A DNA stretch of 64,000 nt from an uncultured Oscillospiraceae bacterium (GCA_947627715.1 CANQXK010000012.1:1-64000), one strand, 5' to 3'; shown: positions 8,074-14,941, numbered from the stretch's first letter. Translations and numbers: made by a program. The notes: generated by a model from the letters alone, not told the origin.

Positions 8074-8802
8074 TTATCCACGCCCTTTGCCGCTTTTTGC
8101 CTCATCTCCGATAAAACGCTCCAGCGGTATAGCCGCCAGGGTGTCAAGGCCCAGATAGCGTTTGACGTCGTCCTCGTCCTTGATGGTGTCGTCCATAAAG
8201 TGGCCTATGAGGATCGCCGCAGCGGCGATAACGAAGAAGATCAGCCCACCCACGACGCAGTTGATAAGAAGGCTGGGACTCGACTGCTCCTCCGGGACCA
8301 CCGCGTCGGAAACGGAGGACGGCGTGTCGGTGCTCATGACCTCGGCAATGCGCATACGAAGCTGATCCGCCAGGGCGTTGCAGACATTCGCCGCCAGTAC
8401 CGGGTCCTTATTTGTGACCGTAAGCTCCAGCATATGGGAGTTGGTGGGGTTTGTGACCTCAATGGTCTCAACGAAGTCCTCGTACCTTTCGTCGATGCCC
8501 AAGTCCGCCATGACCGGCTCCACTACCTCGCGGGTGGTGGCGATGATCTGGAAGTCCGCCGCCAGCGATGCGCCTATCTGCAGGTCCGCCAGCGAGGTTA
8601 TGCTGGTGGTCTTGGAAAGTATGTATATCTCCGCCTTGGCCTCATATTCCGGCGTTATGAAAAAGACGGTCACTGCGGCGCTGAGGGCCACTCCCACCAC
8701 CAGGCTGAGCACCAGGATCCAGGCCCTTCTCCAGAGCGTGTAAAATACCTCTACAAGATCGATCTCCTGTTCTTCGACCTGCTGATTCTCGTACTTTTCC
8801 AT
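8074..8802 (-). CDS. CapA/Wzz-type chain-length and kinase-adaptor protein
   Basis: Start ATG 8802 (MEKYENQQ) is chosen over an upstream in-frame ATG because TAGGAGAGACG precedes it and the family similarity starts there. The 242-residue protein has a first membrane helix at about residues 30-52 (FYTLWRRAWILVLSLV), an external Wzz domain and a second helix near residues 190-215. It then has a short cytoplasmic tail ending KSGKGRG. Such proteins activate the BY-kinase and control polymer length. It is the first gene of the operon and lies about 230 bp downstream of promoter P1 and recombination site A. Confidence 0.88.
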   Translation of the reverse strand: MEKYENQQVEEQEIDLVEVFYTLWRRAWILVLSLVVGVALSAAVTVFFITPEYEAKAEIYILSKTTSITSLADLQIGASLAADFQIIATTREVVEPVMADLGIDERYEDFVETIEVTNPTNSHMLELTVTNKDPVLAANVCNALADQLRMRIAEVMSTDTPSSVSDAVVPEEQSSPSLLINCVVGGLIFFVIAAAAILIGHFMDDTIKDEDDVKRYLGLDTLAAIPLERFIGDEAKSGKGRG

Positions 8803-8975
8803 ATCGTCTCTCCTACATTTTTTTGGATCCCGCCAAAGCCGGGCTTTTCTGCCTCGAACGCGGCATTGCCTCTTCCCCGCCCCACTGGACCGGCAGGCAC
8901 GCGAAAAAAGCGGAAAACTCCGCCCGCGTTTTTCCACCGCAGCCATACGCCGCTTCTCCCCTCACAAGAAGCACT

Positions 8976-8993
8976 ACATTATCCGCATAATGT
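8976..8993 (+). repeat. Candidate recombinase crossover site A
   Basis: The sequence ACATTATCCGCATAATGT is a 7-bp inverted repeat around an asymmetric CCGC core, the layout expected for a tyrosine recombinase crossover site. It has the same orientation as site B and the opposite orientation to site C. It sits between promoter P1 and the first polysaccharide gene. Confidence 0.7.
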
Positions 8994-9039
8994 TTTGACA
9001 TAAAAAGCTTGAAGGCGCGCAGAAATTTAATTTGTTGAT

Positions 9040-9068
9040 ATTGTAGCACTTTTTCTTTGCAAATTCAA
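9040..9068 (-). promoter_or_regulatory. Promoter P1 reading into the polysaccharide operon
   Basis: On the minus strand TTGAAT (9063-9068) and TACAAT (9040-9045) are exactly 17 bp apart, and TGC directly before the -10 gives an extended -10 element. Transcription would start near 9033, cross site A and enter the CapA-like gene. In the orientation shown this puts the operon in an ON state, if P1 is active. Confidence 0.65.
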
Positions 9069-9477
9069 GACGTCCCGCAGAAGAATTTATGTCATTTTAG
9101 CCAAATTTAAGGGTTTTCTCGCACAGCTGTAAGGCTCCCGTCCACATTGTTGGGAAATGATGTCAGGCAGGGGCTTTGCCGTCGTGGCCAAAAGCCGCTC
9201 ATTTTGCAATATTTTCTCAAACCAGGCAATCAATAAATGAAATCTCCAGCGGCTCCGCGCCCGCCGTATGGAAACTCGTCCAGCACATGGAGACCCCGAT
9301 CAACGTTTGAAATTTCTGCGGCTGTGTAGAGGGAGAATTTGTTGTATGTGGCAACGGTGATGGTCCGGGAAATTTCCGCCTCCCCCCCCTTCCGGCAAGC
9401 TTAAATAACGACGGCAATATACCCTCAAAAGTGTTCTCCTGCCGTCGTGACTTTTTCATCTTTGTCCCGGACAGCGC

Positions 9478-9501
9478 ACCACGTTATCCGCATAATGTGG
9501 T
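9478..9501 (+). repeat. Candidate recombinase crossover site B
   Basis: ACCACGTTAT and ATAATGTGGT flank the CCGC core, giving 10-bp arms with one G:T-type mismatch. The 18-bp centre differs from sites A and C at a single position. It is a direct repeat of A and an inverted repeat of C; B and C bound a segment of about 295 bp. Confidence 0.72.
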
Positions 9502-9546
9502 ATCGTTTTAAAATGTGACCGCACCATTTTGTCCATTATAAAAATT

Positions 9547-9620
9547 TCAGGCACAATGAGAGGACCCTTACAGCCAAGATTTAGAAAGTTCCACGGTAAG
9601 GGTCTTGTCACTATGCCTGA
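9547..9620 (+). other. Long stem-loop inside the B-C segment
   Basis: An outer stem TCAGGCA (9547-9553)/TGCCTGA (9614-9620) encloses an 11-bp inner stem AGGACCCTTAC (9561-9571)/GTAAGGGTCTT (9596-9606). One pair is a G-U wobble in RNA of the plus strand. The loop is about 24 nt. No U-run follows, so it is not a plain terminator. It may insulate the two promoters or act as a binding site. Confidence 0.55.
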
Positions 9621-9698
9621 ATTCATATGAATTTTTAAATTTCGGAAACAATGCCATAGATTTTTCGCCGAACCTGCTGAATTTTATGTAAAATGGCC

Positions 9699-9727
9699 TT
9701 GAAAAACAGATTTTAATCTGCTAAAAT
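9699..9727 (+). promoter_or_regulatory. Promoter P2, rightward, pointing away from the polysaccharide operon
   Basis: TTGAAA (9699-9704) and TAAAAT (9722-9727) are separated by 17 bp, and TGC before the -10 forms an extended -10. In the present orientation it reads through site C and antisense into the recombinase gene. Inversion between A and C or between B and C would turn it towards the polysaccharide genes. Confidence 0.65.
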
Positions 9728-9770
9728 AGGTGTCGATATGTACAGGTTTTTACTGCTATATATCAATTTT

Positions 9771-9796
9771 CACCACATTATGCGGATAATGTGGTG
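9771..9796 (-). repeat. Candidate recombinase crossover site C, overlapping the recombinase stop codon
   Basis: This is the most symmetric copy: 11-bp arms CACCACATTAT and ATAATGTGGTG around the core, which reads GCGG on the plus strand, so it is inverted relative to A and B. The recombinase gene ends within it (codons TTA TCC GCA TAA). Because the site is so symmetric, recombination would leave those last codons and the stop unchanged. Confidence 0.75.
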
Positions 9797-10650
9797 ATTT
9801 TTCTTTTCTCAAAATACCTCCTGTCCAGGACCATTTCCACTCTGGCCCGGACCTCCTCCTCGGTGGTTTTGACATAAATTTTCGTGGTGTTGATACTGCT
9901 GTGGCCTAAGATGCAGGCCAACTGTACAATGTCATGCGTCCGTTCATAAAACGTGCGGGCAAACAGCTTTCGCAGGTTGTGGGGAAACACCTTGCTGGCC
10001 GCGACGCGCGCTTTCTCGCAGAGGTTTTTCATCTGCTTCCAGATGTTGCTCCGATCCAGGGGCTTTCCGTTCCTTGTGCAGAAGATAGGCCCGGAGGTAA
10101 GCCCGTTGTCCCGGATATACGCCAAAATCTCCCGTTTCAGACCGTCCGCTATCAGTACGCGGCGGTTTTTCTTTTTGCACCGCACACAGACGCGCACCGA
10201 ATCCCGCTTTGATTGGAAGGACTCCACCGTGAAGTATTTAAGCTCCGACACGCGGATGCCCGTGGCGAAAAAGACCAGCAGCATAAGCCGCAGCCTCTTA
10301 TTCCCCTCCGCTGCCTCAAGAAGCCTGTCAAATTCCTCCCGCGTCAGGTTTTTCTCCTCCGGGTTGAAGGGAAGCTCCTGAATGCGGATATTCTTGACGT
10401 TACAATCAGAGCGTCCGATGAATTTGAGAAACGCCCGAACGGAGGACAGAATGGAATTGACGCTGGAATCCGTAAACTCTCCACATTCCATGAGGTGTTT
10501 TTTAAAGGCCAGCGTTTTCTCCTTCGACAGCGGCTCCCCTCCCAAAAACGCGGCGAACGTTCTGATGTCCCGCAGGTATTTATCTATCGTGAACTCGCTC
10601 TTTTCCTGCCGGCGAAGCTCCTCCTCAAATTCGGAAATGTTCTTTTCCAT
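9778..10650 (-). CDS. Tyrosine recombinase, probable DNA invertase of the adjacent switch
   Basis: This 290-residue protein has an N-terminal SAM-like core-binding domain (about residues 1-85) and a C-terminal catalytic domain. Catalytic residues are visible: the Arg in ATGIRVSEL, the Lys near KKKNRRVLIADG, HNLRK, and LGHSSINTTKIYVKT with the nucleophilic Tyr. The ATG follows GGAGGAAAATAC. The small size and lack of an extra N-terminal arm-binding domain fit XerC/FimB-like invertases better than phage or ICE integrases. Its stop codon lies in site C and two more sites lie downstream, strongly suggesting it acts on them. A XerC-like resolvase role or integrase of the neighbouring island remains possible. 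Confidence 0.88.
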   Translation of the reverse strand: MEKNISEFEEELRRQEKSEFTIDKYLRDIRTFAAFLGGEPLSKEKTLAFKKHLMECGEFTDSSVNSILSSVRAFLKFIGRSDCNVKNIRIQELPFNPEEKNLTREEFDRLLEAAEGNKRLRLMLLVFFATGIRVSELKYFTVESFQSKRDSVRVCVRCKKKNRRVLIADGLKREILAYIRDNGLTSGPIFCTRNGKPLDRSNIWKQMKNLCEKARVAASKVFPHNLRKLFARTFYERTHDIVQLACILGHSSINTTKIYVKTTEEEVRARVEMVLDRRYFEKRKITTLSA

Positions 10651-10671
10651 GTATTTTCCTCCAAAAAATAA

Positions 10672-10695
10672 ATTCGCGCGGTTTTCCGCACGAAT
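10672..10695 (-). promoter_or_regulatory. Hairpin in the leader of the recombinase gene
   Basis: On the minus strand ATTCGTGCGG and CCGCGCGAAT pair over 10 bp (one G-U) around an AAAA loop. It ends roughly 10 nt before the GGAGG ribosome site. It could stabilise the leader, affect initiation, or be an operator for a dimeric regulator. Confidence 0.45.
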
Positions 10696-10820
10696 CTATT
10701 CTACCAAATTCAATCACAGTTGTATTCCAAAAACCGGGCGGCAATATCTGGAGAACCCGCCGATGAACATTTTGGATGAGCCGGCGCCCGCCGCGGCGTT
10801 TGCGGAGGCTGCGGCTAAAA

Positions 10821-11309
10821 TCAGTCTTTTCCAGAGTCCGTCGCTTTGCGCTTCTTTCCTGCCATATATGTCAGCAGAAGCATCAGAAGATACCCCGCAA
10901 GCGCCCCGGCGGCATTCAGGCAAGACTCGCTCCACGTCAGATGCCTTCCGGGTATCCACACCTTCGGCACATCGGCAAAGAGGGCCATCGCGCAGACGCA
11001 AAGCGCCACGCCGGCCCTGAACCAGCCCCCCAGGGGCTTGATCCGCAGAACGGCCTCCGCCGTCCCGCAGAAAAGAATTCCAGAGACAAAGAACACGGCA
11101 AAATGGGCAAGCTTTCTTAACAGCATATGAAAAGCCGCCTCTTCAGGGCACAACCCTACAAGCCTGAGTCCCCGCAGAAGCAGTCTTGCCAAAGCGAGGC
11201 TCAGTTTCCCGGTCCCCTCCCCCGTCTGCCAGGAGAAGAAAAGACACAGCCCCATCCATATTGCCGTGGTCCCCGCCCACAGGGCGGCCGCCAATACCCG
11301 TTTTTTCAA
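10821..11309 (-). CDS. VanZ-like membrane protein
   Basis: The 162-residue protein has four or five hydrophobic segments and VanZ-family marks: FFSWQTGEGT after the first helix, LLRKLAHFAVFF, and DVPKVWIPGRHLTWSE before the last helix. VanZ-like proteins are small membrane proteins; one is linked to teicoplanin resistance, but for most the activity is unknown. It stands alone between the recombinase and the mobilization island on the minus strand. No resistance role can be claimed from sequence. Confidence 0.8.
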   Translation of the reverse strand: MKKRVLAAALWAGTTAIWMGLCLFFSWQTGEGTGKLSLALARLLLRGLRLVGLCPEEAAFHMLLRKLAHFAVFFVSGILFCGTAEAVLRIKPLGGWFRAGVALCVCAMALFADVPKVWIPGRHLTWSESCLNAAGALAGYLLMLLLTYMAGKKRKATDSGKD

Positions 11310-11404
11310 ATCATGCCTCCAAAGCGTCCCGTGATTTCTCTGTCACCCAGACATTATATTCCCGCCGGGAGAAAAATACAAGTCCGCTTTCCGCATCGGT
11401 ATTG

Positions 11405-11602
11405 TCAGGCCATGCTGTTTCGGTTGTGTATAAGCAGTCCGGCGGTGAGGCCGGCGAGATCCTCGCCGCCTGATTTGAATACCGCCACAAGATACCCCCG
11501 CTCCCTGCAGCGGGCGCAGAGAGATTTCAGTCCGGGTGCGCTCTCGGATTTCTTGAGCCAGACCTCAACCATTTTCTTTTCCTCGCAAATATTGATCTCC
11601 AC
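11405..11602 (-). CDS. Small conserved protein of the mobilization island (copy 1)
   Basis: This 65-residue protein, starting at a GTG (11602), is clearly paralogous to the 88-residue protein at 14620-14886. Both share the pattern MEI-I--E-K-VEVWL-K-E, then VAVFKSG--DL--LT-GLL. I do not know its function. The shared sequence supports both being real genes. It lies just past the relaxase gene, and its ribosome site is inside a hairpin (see 11610-11645). Confidence 0.65.
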   Translation of the reverse strand: MEINICEEKKMVEVWLKKSESAPGLKSLCARCRERGYLVAVFKSGGEDLAGLTAGLLIHNRNSMA

Positions 11603-11609
11603 GCCGTTT

Positions 11610-11645
11610 CCCTCCCGCCGGATATTTTTCCCATTGGCGGGAGGG
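11610..11645 (-). promoter_or_regulatory. Hairpin that may mask the ribosome site of the small gene
   Basis: CCCTCCCGCC (11610-11619) and GGCGGGAGGG (11636-11645) form a 10-bp stem. On the minus-strand mRNA the GGCGGGAGGG arm lies just before the GTG start of the 65-residue protein and contains its best Shine-Dalgarno match. No U-run follows, so control of translation is more likely than termination. Confidence 0.45.
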
Positions 11646-11651
11646 ATTTAT

Positions 11652-12944
11652 TCACATGGTCATGGTCCAGGTCTGTTCGTCCTCATGGTCGTCGGGCTTG
11701 TGGCCCATGGCTATTTTCTTTCTCCGTGTCTCCTTGAGAGCTTTTGAATCAACATGGTAGTGTGTCGTGGTGGCGTCGCGGACCGGAGCGTTGTCCTCCA
11801 GAGCAACGGCGGTCACAGCAGCAACTGCAACAGTGCCAGCAAGATAGTCGAGGTCAGGGAGGTCAGCGCCGTCAGGATGATCCAGGTTTTCGCGGTATGC
11901 GTTAAGTTGCGAACGGACTTCCTCGAAGCTCTCTCCACGTTTTCGGTGCTCGTAGAAAGACTCTCGCTCATCTTCCCAACCTGTTTTTGCAGATTCTGTA
12001 TGCGGTTGCTCAGACTGGCTGTCTGACTTAGGATCGTCTCCATATTCTCTTTGGTCGACAGCGTCGTGAGTATCTCTTCTATTTTTGCCTGCCGTTGGAG
12101 CAGACCACTGAGGAATGAAAGCATCTCCGCTTGGGGTGGCTTGTTCATGGCCTTCAGCTCCTCCAGAGACTTGGGCCTGTCGGATTGCGAATTCATATTC
12201 CATGTTCTCCTTTAAATATTTTGATTCATGTAGCTTGTTGTCCCGGCAACGTTGCTTATCCGATATTGTGTAGGTGATGTACTTTCGCTCATCTGTCCAC
12301 TTCACCTGGTAGCCCTCACTTCGCATCAGGTCTATGAACTCGTCCTTGCTTCCGGCATAGGCCATGCACTCATCGATGGTAGCCATCAGCCGCAGCTTCC
12401 AGCTCTGCCCCTTATCTGCCGAGCGGTACTCGCGGGCGCTCATGCCGTTGGACTTTTGCTCCGGGTTTTGAGGCAGAACAGAGAGGCCGTGGGCGCGGCA
12501 TATCTCATCGGAGATTTGCCGGAGACCTTTCAGCGTGTTCGGCCCCTGCCTCAGCATCTTTCCACTCTCGTAGCAGACGGCATTGACGATGAAGTGGCTG
12601 TGGATGTGGGCGGCATCGATGTGGGTGGCGATCAGCACCTCGCTGTCCGGCCACGCATGGGCCGCGAACTCTTTGGCGATGTCATGAGCCTGTTGGCCTG
12701 TGATATTTTCCTCCTGGCTGAACGACTGTGTGTAGTGGTAGAAGTACACCGGGCTGTCCTTGCGGTACACCATTCGTGTCGCCAGAAACTCTTTATCAGC
12801 AAACTGCGGGGTGCAATTCTGGCCGCTGACAAGATGAGTGCCGGACGGGTCAAGCGTTTTCTTCTCCTGCTCCACGTATCTTTTCACACCGCCGAGGGCA
12901 CCGGATGACTGCTTCTTGTTGCGGATGAACGTCACCGTCGCCAT
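11652..12944 (-). CDS. MOB_P-type relaxase (mobilization nuclease)
   Basis: The 430-residue protein has an N-terminal relaxase domain (PF03432 type). A candidate catalytic tyrosine lies in the YFYHYTQSF stretch, and the metal-binding triad motif HIDAAHIHSHFIVNAV is near residue 110. Relaxases nick oriT, stay covalently bound and lead the strand into a recipient. The C-terminal third (from about residue 250) is low-complexity and acidic, and overlaps another gene in a different frame. The start ATG overlaps the MobC stop by one base (TAATG). No conjugation pore genes are nearby, so the island is probably mobilizable rather than self-transmissible. Confidence 0.9.
   Translation of the reverse strand: MATVTFIRNKKQSSGALGGVKRYVEQEKKTLDPSGTHLVSGQNCTPQFADKEFLATRMVYRKDSPVYFYHYTQSFSQEENITGQQAHDIAKEFAAHAWPDSEVLIATHIDAAHIHSHFIVNAVCYESGKMLRQGPNTLKGLRQISDEICRAHGLSVLPQNPEQKSNGMSAREYRSADKGQSWKLRLMATIDECMAYAGSKDEFIDLMRSEGYQVKWTDERKYITYTISDKQRCRDNKLHESKYLKENMEYEFAIRQAQVSGGAEGHEQATPSGDAFIPQWSAPTAGKNRRDTHDAVDQREYGDDPKSDSQSEQPHTESAKTGWEDERESFYEHRKRGESFEEVRSQLNAYRENLDHPDGADLPDLDYLAGTVAVAAVTAVALEDNAPVRDATTTHYHVDSKALKETRRKKIAMGHKPDDHEDEQTWTMTM
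11813..12196 (-). CDS. Nested out-of-frame mobilization protein with coiled coil and C-terminal membrane helix
   Basis: Inside the relaxase gene, in another frame of the same strand, is a 127-residue frame with ATG at 12196. An AAAGGAG lies about 10 nt upstream, within relaxase codons. The protein is well formed: a basic start (MNSQSDRPKSLEELKAMN), a long heptad-like region (KIEEILTTLSTKENMETIL, then RIQNLQKQVGKMSESL) and a C-terminal helix (TWIILTALTSLTSTILLALL). ColE1-type plasmids carry small mobilization genes nested in the relaxase gene in the same way. I infer a relaxosome or membrane-tethering partner; sequence identity to those proteins is not evident. Confidence 0.7.
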   Translation of the reverse strand: MNSQSDRPKSLEELKAMNKPPQAEMLSFLSGLLQRQAKIEEILTTLSTKENMETILSQTASLSNRIQNLQKQVGKMSESLSTSTENVERASRKSVRNLTHTAKTWIILTALTSLTSTILLALLQLLL

Positions 12945-13252
12945 TAGCGCCGCTCCTGATCGGACAGGATGTAGAGCTGTCCGTAGATTTTGTCCAGCTT
13001 GTCCACCATCCCGGAGAGGTCGGGCGAGGTGAAGCGTCCCTCGTTGGCGAGGATGGTGAGTTGGTTGAGGTTGCGTCCGATGCCGCGAACCTCGTGGACC
13101 ATTTCCCGCAGGCCCTCCACCACCACGACCTTGTGCCGCATGGCCGCCGCGCGGATGTAGGCACTGGGCGTCATCTGAGCCGAGGCCGCTTTTTCATTGA
13201 TAGTCTTTATCTGCTCGTCAGTGAATCTGACTGTGATTCGATTCTCTTTCAT
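12944..13252 (-). CDS. MobC-like relaxosome accessory protein
   Basis: The 102-residue protein begins with a ribbon-helix-helix-like segment (ITVRFTDEQIKTINEKAA, then TPSAYIRAAAM). It continues with the MobC signature VRGIGRNLNQLTILANEG. MobC proteins bind oriT and help the relaxase open the strand. The stop codon overlaps the relaxase start by one base, so the two are translationally coupled. The start at 13252 lies next to the hairpin-rich candidate oriT. Confidence 0.85.
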   Translation of the reverse strand: MKENRITVRFTDEQIKTINEKAASAQMTPSAYIRAAAMRHKVVVVEGLREMVHEVRGIGRNLNQLTILANEGRFTSPDLSGMVDKLDKIYGQLYILSDQERR

Positions 13253-13492
13253 TTCTTCCTCCGTTCCTGAGTGGGTGCGGGCTTCTGCCCGCAGATCGTG
13301 CCGTCCGACAAAGTCGGACAGGCGCTCTGCTTGCCTCTTCGTCGTCGCTGAAGTCGCTTGACCTCGGAGCCGCGCAAGCGCAGCCCCTCAGGCGCTGACT
13401 TCGCTCCTCCTCTCCCCGCACGTCCACGGACGTGCGGGGTGCGAGTTTTTGCGGGAGACTGCCGCAACGTGCGGCTTGAGAATTGGCTGGTG
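13253..13492. other. Candidate origin of transfer (oriT) with a cluster of hairpins
   Basis: The gap between the ATPase gene and mobC holds several inverted repeats. They are TGCGGGC-TTCT-GCCCGCA near 13275-13293, GTCCGAC-AAA-GTCGGAC near 13301-13319, and a 12-bp-arm palindrome CCCCGCACGTCC (13414-13425)/GGACGTGCGGGG (13428-13439). CCGCA/TGCGG repeats follow near 13462-13473. The location just upstream of mobC-relaxase is where oriT normally lies in such modules. The nic site is not identified. Confidence 0.5.
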
Positions 13493-14566
13493 TCACGATG
13501 CCGCCTTCCGAAGCAGCTCGGCACCTGCGGCGGCGTGTGCGGTCACAGGGTCGATAGTGCCGATGTTTTCGGGTCCCGGCGTATCGTCACTATCGGCACT
13601 GGTAAGCTCGATGATCCGCTTGCCGTTGCTCCGACGGAAGACGGCATTGATGCCAGCCTTCCTTAGCGCCGCAGCACTTTGCAGGAGCTTGCGAGAGAGC
13701 GTCCGGGTACTGATGTTCTCTGTGCCGGCAGGGTCGATGGTGCTGACAAGCTCCGTGGAAGTGCCGATAAATTTTCCGTGGGTCTTCACGAACACAGAGA
13801 GCAGAGAAATGAGGTTGTCGGATTTGTTGACCGGCAGGAGCGTATTCTCCACGTCCCACACGTTGCACTCACTTCTGACGAGAGACAGCTCCCGGTACTC
13901 GATGTCCCGTCCGATGCAGTAGAGCGTAGCTTGTCCGCTCCCGCGCCCGTCCTCCACCAGCGTGAAGCTGGAGTCCACCGCACCGCTGATGGCGGTGGTC
14001 CCGCTGATGCGCTTGAACACATCGTCGTCCGCGTTCTCTTTTCGCAGGTGGTGGATAAGCAGGATGGCGAGGCTGTGCGCATCGGCGATTTTCTTCAGTG
14101 CCGACAGGTCCGAGTAGTCGTTGGCGTAGGTGTTGTCCCGTTTAGCGCTTCTCACCATCTGCAAGGTGTCGATGATGACCAGCGACGTATCCGGGTGTTC
14201 GGTGAGGAACGTCTCAAGCTGTTCCTCCAACCCCGCGCCCACGACCCGGCTTTCCGTGCAGAAGTGGACGTTGGCAGGGGCGTCCTCCGTGATCTCGAAG
14301 AGCCGGTTCTGGATTCGCAGAGTGGAATCCTCCAGGCAGAGGTAGAGCGTCGTGCCCTGCCTCACACTCATACCCCACACCGGCTCTCCCTTCGCCACCG
14401 TCACGGCCAGCCACAGTGCCAGCCACGACTTCCCCACCTTCGGCGCTCCGGCCAAAATGTGTAACCCCTGAGAGAGCAGAGAGTCCACAATAAAGTTGGG
14501 TGGCCGGATAGGTTCGTTCATCAGTTCCTCGCCTGTGACGGTTTTCAATCGTTCTGTGTTTTTCAT
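13493..14566 (-). CDS. RepA-like RecA-fold ATPase (AAA_25 type)
   Basis: The start is taken at ATG 14566 (MKNTERLKTV), with a strong CAAGGAGGATAAAC before it, rather than 36 bases upstream. The protein has 357 residues. It carries Walker A LAGAPKVGKSWLALWLA, Walker B SLVIIDTLQMV and LLIHHLRKENADDDVFKRISGTTAISGAVD, typical of plasmid RepA-type hexameric helicase/ATPases. The C-terminus is a probable winged-helix segment. Such genes often accompany relaxase modules of integrative elements and may support their replication. It is transcribed with mobC and the relaxase. Confidence 0.82.
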   Translation of the reverse strand: MKNTERLKTVTGEELMNEPIRPPNFIVDSLLSQGLHILAGAPKVGKSWLALWLAVTVAKGEPVWGMSVRQGTTLYLCLEDSTLRIQNRLFEITEDAPANVHFCTESRVVGAGLEEQLETFLTEHPDTSLVIIDTLQMVRSAKRDNTYANDYSDLSALKKIADAHSLAILLIHHLRKENADDDVFKRISGTTAISGAVDSSFTLVEDGRGSGQATLYCIGRDIEYRELSLVRSECNVWDVENTLLPVNKSDNLISLLSVFVKTHGKFIGTSTELVSTIDPAGTENISTRTLSRKLLQSAAALRKAGINAVFRRSNGKRIIELTSADSDDTPGPENIGTIDPVTAHAAAGAELLRKAAS

Positions 14567-14619
14567 GTTTATCCTCCTTGTTAATTCATCTTTTAATCCC
14601 ATTCACTATCATATAATTG

Positions 14620-14886
14620 TTACATTCCCATCGTCATTGACGGCCCCGTTGCGCGCTCGTTCTCCACCTCCTGTTCTGCCAGTTTGCGCCGGTTGGTGGT
14701 CAGGAGGCCGGAGGTCAATTCAAAAAGGTCGCCCTCGCCGGATTTGAACACGGCTACGGTGTAATTGCGCTGTCTGTACGCGGCGTAAATTTGACGCAGG
14801 GATTCGGCAAGTCCCGGATCGTCCCGCTCGGCCTTGCTCAACCAAACCTCCACAATTTTCTGTTCATCCCGAATATCAATTTCCAA
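14620..14886 (-). CDS. Small conserved protein of the mobilization island (copy 2)
   Basis: The 88-residue protein starts at a TTG (14886) and shares the MEI-VEVWLSKAE and YTVAVFKSGEGDLFELTSGLL blocks with the 65-residue protein at 11405-11602. It has an extra C-terminal tail (KLAEQEVENERA). Function unknown. It is the first gene of the leftward mobilization operon, directly after the bidirectional promoter at 14942-14986. Confidence 0.7.
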   Translation of the reverse strand: MEIDIRDEQKIVEVWLSKAERDDPGLAESLRQIYAAYRQRNYTVAVFKSGEGDLFELTSGLLTTNRRKLAEQEVENERATGPSMTMGM

Positions 14887-14941
14887 ACAGCCACCGCCTC
14901 CATAGTCGATAATTTATTCTCTATTCTAATTATCTACTTCC

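Larger units (their letters stand above)
8803..9777. promoter_or_regulatory. Control region of the polysaccharide operon, apparently invertible
   Basis: This 975-bp stretch has no convincing gene. It holds three copies of a palindromic site (8976, 9478 and 9771), a leftward promoter (9040-9068), a rightward promoter (9699-9727), a 74-nt stem-loop (9547-9620) and an AATTCATATGAATT palindrome at 9620-9633. The sites at 8976 and 9478 point the same way and the one at 9771 points the opposite way. This arrangement would permit two inversions and one deletion. Details are given in the separate entries. Confidence 0.7.

Noticed and set aside
8813-9049. 78-codon frame across recombination site A on the minus strand
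   Set aside because: Its start lies upstream of the P1 transcription start, it has no ribosome site, and it runs into the CapA-like gene region without family similarity.
9217-9459. 80-codon minus-strand frame between sites A and B
   Set aside because: Weak ribosome site, no recognisable domain and biased composition. It may be part of a leader RNA, but I cannot support it as a gene.
9778-10650. Reading the tyrosine recombinase as the integrase of the mobilization island
   Set aside because: Possible but less likely: the protein is short and lacks an arm-binding domain, and its preferred-looking sites lie on the polysaccharide side, with a VanZ-like gene between it and the island.
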